A stretch of 7,541 nucleotides of DNA, taken from positions 1-7,541 of the forward strand of contig JADCBH010000242.1 of NCBI GenBank assembly GCA_020253595.1, written 5' to 3'. A program made the translations under genes and the position numbers. The stretch is from Brevundimonas sp. (GTDB lineage: Bacteria; Pseudomonadota; Alphaproteobacteria; Caulobacterales; Caulobacteraceae). Below, one piece after another: positions 4,161-7,541 of this stretch (position 1 is its first letter; each line of letters starts with the position of its first letter). The notes under the pieces are model-generated. The model had not been told where the DNA came from. It ran no database searches and saw nothing but the letters and a program-made list of their open reading frames with translations.

Positions 4161-6190
4161 CGCGCGTCCACCCCCACTCCAACCTCTCCCCCCTCGAGGG
4201 GGAGAGGCTTCTTGCGACGCCCCGGCATGGCCAGCCGGAGCCGTCGATCCATCAGGGACAGCACCCCGCCCAGGGCCATGATGGCCGGTCCGAGGAAGAT
4301 CAGGCGCGCCCACGGATTATGGTAGATGCGCAGCGTCCAGGCGCGCGCGCCGTCGGTCGTCGCCCGGCGCTCGCCCATCACGACGTAGACATCGTCCAGC
4401 CCCCGGAAATCCAGACCGACCTCGGTCGTCGTCTGGCCGCCCGCCGGGAAGAAGCGGCGTTCCGACGTCACAGTGCGCGGCGGTGCCCGCCCGTCCACCG
4501 AAGTGACGGTCACGACGCCTCGCTCGGCCAGATAGTTCGGTCCCTCCACAATCTGAACGTCGGTCAGGGTGGCTTTCCAGGGTCCGGCAATGACGCTGCC
4601 ACCGATCGGAAGGGCCTCGGCGGATTCGAGCTTGAAGCTGGTTTCGGCCACGGCCCCCAGAACGAAGACGCCCAGTCCCGCGTGGGCCAGCGTCATTCCC
4701 CAGGCCCCCATCGGCAGGCCGCGCGCGCGACGAAGCGCCTCGGCCAGCGGTGCCCGGAACAGACGAACCCGCTCGACCACCTCGGCCAGGGCCCCGGCGA
4801 TCAGCCAGGCTCCGATGGCGATCCCCGCCGCCGTGAGCGCTTTCCTGGGCTCGAACGCCAGCCACGCCGCGAAACCGCAGGCGATGGCGATCACGCCCGC
4901 GATCACCAGCCGCTGCATGGCCCCCACCACATCGCCGCGCTTCCAGGCCAGGAGCGGCCCGGCCGGCAGGATGATGCAGGCCACCAGCATCAGGGGCGTG
5001 AAGGTCATGGCGAAGTAGGGCGGTCCGACCGAGATCGTCTCTCCGGTCGCCGCCTCCAGGATCAGCGGATACAGCGTGCCGAGCAGCACCGTCGCCGCCG
5101 CCACGGTCAGGAACAGGTTGTTCAGGACCAGACCACCCTCCCGGCTGATCGGGGAGAACAGGCCGCCGCCCTTCAGCTGCGGTGCGCGCCAGGCGAACAG
5201 GGCAAACGCCGATCCGGCCGCAACAGCCAGGATGCCCAGCAGCATCATGCCCCGCTCCGGGTCGACGGCGAAGGCGTGCACCGACGTCAGGACGCCCGAC
5301 CGCACCAGGAAGGCGCCCAGCATGGAGAAGCTGAAGGCGAGCAGGGCGAGGAACACCGTCCAACCCGCGAGCGCCCCACGGCGTTCGGTCACGACCGCGC
5401 TGTGCAGAAGCGCGGTGCCCGCCAGCCAGGGCATGAAGGAGGCGTTCTCGACCGGGTCCCAGAACCACCAGCCACCCCAGCCCAGCTCGTAGTAGGCCCA
5501 GAACGAACCCAGGGCGATGCCGACCGTCAGGAAGACCCAGCTGGCCAGGGCCCAGGGTCGGACCCAGCGCCCCCAGGCCGGCCAGAATCCGGAAAAGGCG
5601 CGCCCCTCGACCAGGGCAGCCACAGCCAGGGAAAAGGTGATCGAAAACCCGACATAGCCGAAGTAGAGCAGCGGCGGATGCAGGGCGAGCGCCGGGTCCT
5701 GAAGCAGGGGGTTGAGCGAATTGCCCTGCACCGGCGCGTCCTCGATCCGCACGAACGGATTGGACGTGAACACGGCAAACGCCAGGAACATGAACGTCAG
5801 CGCGCCCTGAGCCGCGACGGCGGAGGTCTTGAGCCCAAAAGGCAGCCCGCGCGCGCGGGCCAGCAGCGCGCCGAACACCGCCATGACCCCGCACCACAGG
5901 ACCAGAGATCCCTCATGGCTGCCCCAGGCCGCAGAGACCTTGTAGAGCATCGGCTTGTCGGTGTGGCTGTTGCGCGCGACGTTCTCGACCGAGAAGTCGG
6001 ACACGACGAAAGCGAAGATCAGGGCCGCGAAGGCCAGGACGATGGCGAAGGCAGTGGCGATGGCAGCGCCGTCCGCGCCCCCCGCCAGCAGGGGACTGCG
6101 ACGCATGCGGCCAACCGTCGCCAGTCCTGTCTGCAGGACCGACAACACCAGGGCCAGAATGAGGGCAAAGGCCCCGAACTCGACAATCAT
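4157..6190 (-). CDS. ccmF: Heme lyase subunit CcmF (CycK)
   Basis: A complete 677-residue polytopic inner-membrane protein, the core of the system I heme ligation complex, which transfers heme from CcmE to apocytochrome c. It has many hydrophobic helices and the hallmark tryptophan-rich signature WGGWWFWDPVEN (238-249). Candidate heme-ligand histidines are His171 (HPPLLYFGY), His264 (LLHS), His305 (TSVHAF) and His503 (LAHAGLG), at positions expected from the E. coli protein. The GSHEGSLVLW segment (90-99) is also conserved. I chose the ATG at 6190 because it overlaps the ccmE stop as ATGA and begins MIVEFGAFALILALVLS, a membrane helix. The upstream in-frame ATG at 6250 would add a charged Arg-rich stretch inside ccmE. 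At the 3' end the last 18 or so residues (KKPLPLEGGEVGVGVDAR) are mostly encoded by palindromic repeat D, so the natural C-terminus has probably been replaced or extended. The stop overlaps the ccmH ATG. Confidence 0.96.
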   Translation of the reverse strand: MIVEFGAFALILALVLSVLQTGLATVGRMRRSPLLAGGADGAAIATAFAIVLAFAALIFAFVVSDFSVENVARNSHTDKPMLYKVSAAWGSHEGSLVLWCGVMAVFGALLARARGLPFGLKTSAVAAQGALTFMFLAFAVFTSNPFVRIEDAPVQGNSLNPLLQDPALALHPPLLYFGYVGFSITFSLAVAALVEGRAFSGFWPAWGRWVRPWALASWVFLTVGIALGSFWAYYELGWGGWWFWDPVENASFMPWLAGTALLHSAVVTERRGALAGWTVFLALLAFSFSMLGAFLVRSGVLTSVHAFAVDPERGMMLLGILAVAAGSAFALFAWRAPQLKGGGLFSPISREGGLVLNNLFLTVAAATVLLGTLYPLILEAATGETISVGPPYFAMTFTPLMLVACIILPAGPLLAWKRGDVVGAMQRLVIAGVIAIACGFAAWLAFEPRKALTAAGIAIGAWLIAGALAEVVERVRLFRAPLAEALRRARGLPMGAWGMTLAHAGLGVFVLGAVAETSFKLESAEALPIGGSVIAGPWKATLTDVQIVEGPNYLAERGVVTVTSVDGRAPPRTVTSERRFFPAGGQTTTEVGLDFRGLDDVYVVMGERRATTDGARAWTLRIYHNPWARLIFLGPAIMALGGVLSLMDRRLRLAMPGRRKKPLPLEGGEVGVGVDAR
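4169..4207 (-). repeat. Palindromic repeat copy D (inside the ccmF 3' coding end)
   Basis: Inverted relative to copy C. The head is CCTCTCCCCCC / GGGGGAGAGG around TCGA (4183-4207). The tail read on the minus strand is TTGGAGTGGGGGTG (4182-4169), matching copy C's tail at 12 of 14 positions. The two heads keep their own pairing while differing from each other (CCCTTCC against CCTCTCC), as expected if the hairpin rather than the exact sequence is maintained. Confidence 0.85.
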
Positions 6191-6684
6191 GTGGTGCTGG
6201 CTGCGCGGGCGGCGGCGCTGGCCGGCGGCGGGCCTTCCTCGGGCCGCCATTCACCCTTGGCCTTGAGGCTCTCGGCGACTTCCCGGGGCATGTAGGTTTC
6301 GTCGTGCTTGGCCAGCACGGTCGAGGCGCGGAACACCCTGTCGGGGCCAAACGTCCCCTCAGCCACAATGCCCTGCCCCTCACGGAACAGGTCGGGCAGG
6401 TCGCCCTCGTAAACGACGCGGCTGGTGGACGCATTGTCGGTGACGGCGAACGAAACAGTCGCGCCCTCATGGACCACGCTGCCCGCCTCGACCAGGCCGC
6501 CAAGCCGGATCTTGCGGCCAGCAGGGGCGGCCTGCTCTGTCGCCTCGGACGGCGAGAAGAAGAAGGTGACGTTGTCCTGCATGGCCCACAGCGACAGGCC
6601 GACCGCCAGCGCAAGCACGGGCGCAGCTGCGGCCACGATCCAGAGACGACGCCGGGCCTTGGGCGATTTCGGAAGCCAACTCAT
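6187..6684 (-). CDS. ccmE: Heme chaperone CcmE (CycJ)
   Basis: A complete 165-residue periplasmic heme chaperone that binds heme covalently and delivers it to CcmF. It has a basic N-terminus followed by one membrane anchor (about residues 14-35), then an OB-fold beta-barrel with the family motifs IRLGGLVEAGSV (59-70) and VVYEGDLPDLFREGQGIVAEG (90-110). The heme-attachment His127 sits in LAKHDETYMP, with Tyr131 four residues later as in the family. The C-terminus is a flexible Pro/Ala-rich tail. It starts 39 bases after ccmI, and its stop overlaps the ccmF start as ATGA, so ccmE and ccmF are probably translationally coupled. An AGGGA about 12 bases before the ATG is the only visible ribosome-binding candidate. 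All expected functional residues are present. Confidence 0.96.
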   Translation of the reverse strand: MSWLPKSPKARRRLWIVAAAAPVLALAVGLSLWAMQDNVTFFFSPSEATEQAAPAGRKIRLGGLVEAGSVVHEGATVSFAVTDNASTSRVVYEGDLPDLFREGQGIVAEGTFGPDRVFRASTVLAKHDETYMPREVAESLKAKGEWRPEEGPPPASAAARAASTT

Positions 6685-6723
6685 GACGCCGCTATATCCC
6701 TGCCAGATCCAGGCTCCAACGGG

Positions 6724-7536
6724 TCATCCCGCCGCGTCCAGACGGGCGGTGAGATCAGCGCGGCGGGGGTCGGCCGGATCGAGCGCCTCGATCAGCGGCG
6801 TCCAGAGCTCACGCGCCCTGGCGACATCACCGCGACTGATCGCCAGATCACCGAGGAAGAAGCGCGCCCCCAACTGGTTGGGGTCAAGCGCCAGCGCCTG
6901 GGTGAAGGCCGCTTCGGCATCCGGCTGAACCTCGCCCTCCGCAGCCCGGACCAGGCTCTCGCCAAGCCGTGACCAGCTGGTCGCGTCTTCAGGCTGGATT
7001 GTGAGGGCGCGACGAAAGGCCGTGGCGGCCCCGATAGGGTCGCCCGCCTCGAACCGGGCCGCCCCGAGCATCGTCAACGCCGTGACATTCTCCGGGTCAC
7101 GCCTCACGGCGCGGCTAAGCACGGCCGCGACCCTTGGAGCGTCCAGCATTTCGGCCTGGTTGGCCCATTCGTCGATCCGGCGTTCATAGGGCTGGTCCCC
7201 GAGACCCGGGCTGCCCATCATGAAGTAGAGTCCCAGGGTAACGGCTGCCGTGGCGACGAGCGCCCCGAGCGTGATTTCACGGTCCCTCGACCCGACGACG
7301 ATGGGAGCCTGGGGTGCAGGTTCAGAAAGCAGTCGGCGACCCGCCTCAGCCCTCGCGGCAGACCACGCCTCTTCGTCCAGCAGGCCTCGGGCCTTCAAAC
7401 GATCCAGCTCCGCCAACTCGGCCGAAGCCGTGGGCGCGGCAACGTCGCCCGTCCCCGCGCCGCGGCGCGCACCCGTCAAGACCATGAGCCCCGCCAATGC
7501 AGCGGTGAGCCCGGTCAGCGTCCAGAACACGATCAT
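6724..7536 (-). CDS. ccmI: Cytochrome c maturation protein CcmI (CycH), TPR apocytochrome chaperone
   Basis: A 270-residue membrane protein that captures apocytochrome c and presents it to the CcmF-CcmH ligation complex. A first membrane helix lies at residues 2-21 (IVFWTLTGLTAALAGLMVL). A cytoplasmic loop follows with the family-typical LDRLKARGLLDEEAW. The second membrane helix is at about 88-107, and then a periplasmic region carries tetratricopeptide-like helices: VTALTMLGAARFEAGDPIGA, a second repeat near 181-218 and a third near 222-250. It is shorter than E. coli or Rhodobacter homologues, and the far C-terminal domain appears reduced. The ATG at 7536 begins a canonical MI(V)FW start only 5 bases inside the window edge, so the ribosome-binding site is not visible. 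It is the first visible gene of a ccmI-E-F-H operon; ccmG is not present within the visible operon. Family assignment rests on topology, repeats and context. Confidence 0.93.
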   Translation of the reverse strand: MIVFWTLTGLTAALAGLMVLTGARRGAGTGDVAAPTASAELAELDRLKARGLLDEEAWSAARAEAGRRLLSEPAPQAPIVVGSRDREITLGALVATAAVTLGLYFMMGSPGLGDQPYERRIDEWANQAEMLDAPRVAAVLSRAVRRDPENVTALTMLGAARFEAGDPIGAATAFRRALTIQPEDATSWSRLGESLVRAAEGEVQPDAEAAFTQALALDPNQLGARFFLGDLAISRGDVARARELWTPLIEALDPADPRRADLTARLDAAG

Positions 7537-7541
7537 GGTCG

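Larger units (their letters stand above)
4057..4207. mobile_element. REPIN-like inverted pair of palindromic repeats at the ccmF/ccmH junction
   Basis: Copies C and D face each other with their tails inward, separated by 73 bases that hold the ccmF stop and the ccmH ATG. Two palindromic repeats in opposite orientation with a short spacer is the REPIN arrangement. The orientation (palindromes outward, G-rich tails inward) is the same as in the DUF559 cassette, but here no gene is enclosed. The pair could be a non-autonomous relative of that cassette or two independent insertions. Confidence 0.5.

Noticed and set aside
4057..4207. CRISPR-like repeats.
   Set aside because: There are only two copies, in inverted orientation, overlapping coding sequence, with no regular spacer series and no cas genes.
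4317..5897. A 526-codon minus-strand frame within ccmF.
   Set aside because: It is out of frame with ccmF, whose translation carries all family signatures; this frame is Arg/Gly-rich and shows no motif.
4112..6295. A 727-codon open frame on the plus strand.
   Set aside because: It is antisense to ccmF and part of ccmE, has a low-complexity Arg/Gln/Gly-rich translation with no recognisable domain, and results from the strong third-position GC bias of the real gene.

Overview
This is a GC-rich window in which every gene I can support lies on the minus strand, so it reads from position 7541 down to 1. Gene content, gene order (ccmI-ccmE-ccmF-ccmH, then a DegP/HtrA protease, then an OmpR-type regulator and its sensor kinase) and codon use suggest an alphaproteobacterium. 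A Caulobacterales member such as Brevundimonas or Caulobacter is my best guess, but it is an inference from style and synteny, not from a marker gene.

Layout in transcription order. (1) 7536-4157/3564: a cytochrome c maturation operon, ccmI, ccmE, ccmF, ccmH. The ccmE/ccmF and ccmF/ccmH pairs each overlap by ATGA, so they are probably translationally coupled. CcmE carries heme on its conserved histidine, CcmF (with CcmH) ligates heme to apocytochrome c, CcmH handles the CXXCH cysteines, and CcmI presents the apocytochrome. (2) 3458-1905: a periplasmic DegP-like serine protease with an intact His-Asp-Ser triad and two PDZ domains. (3) 1815-1144: an OmpR/PhoB-type response regulator, and 635-1 the N-terminal part of a membrane histidine kinase that runs off the window. 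These two probably form one signalling pair, perhaps for envelope stress given the neighbours.

The unusual part is a family of G/C-rich palindromic repeats in two places. Between the regulator and the kinase, a 489-bp block (649-1137) has imperfect inverted terminal repeats of about 61-67 bp. It encloses a single small gene, a DUF559 (Vsr-like PD-(D/E)XK fold) putative endonuclease, whose last 20-odd residues are encoded by the repeat itself. At the ccmF/ccmH junction, a related but gene-less inverted pair (4057-4207) supplies the last residues of CcmF and part of the leader of CcmH. An inverted pair enclosing a nuclease gene, plus an empty inverted pair elsewhere, recalls the REPIN/RAYT arrangement, in which a nuclease-like gene is linked to scattered short palindromic repeats. 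I propose DUF559 plus this repeat family as a candidate undescribed mobile or domesticated system. The sequence shows the architecture; mobility is inference.

No RNA genes, CRISPR array or classical insertion sequence is visible, and no gene-free stretch exceeds 300 bases.
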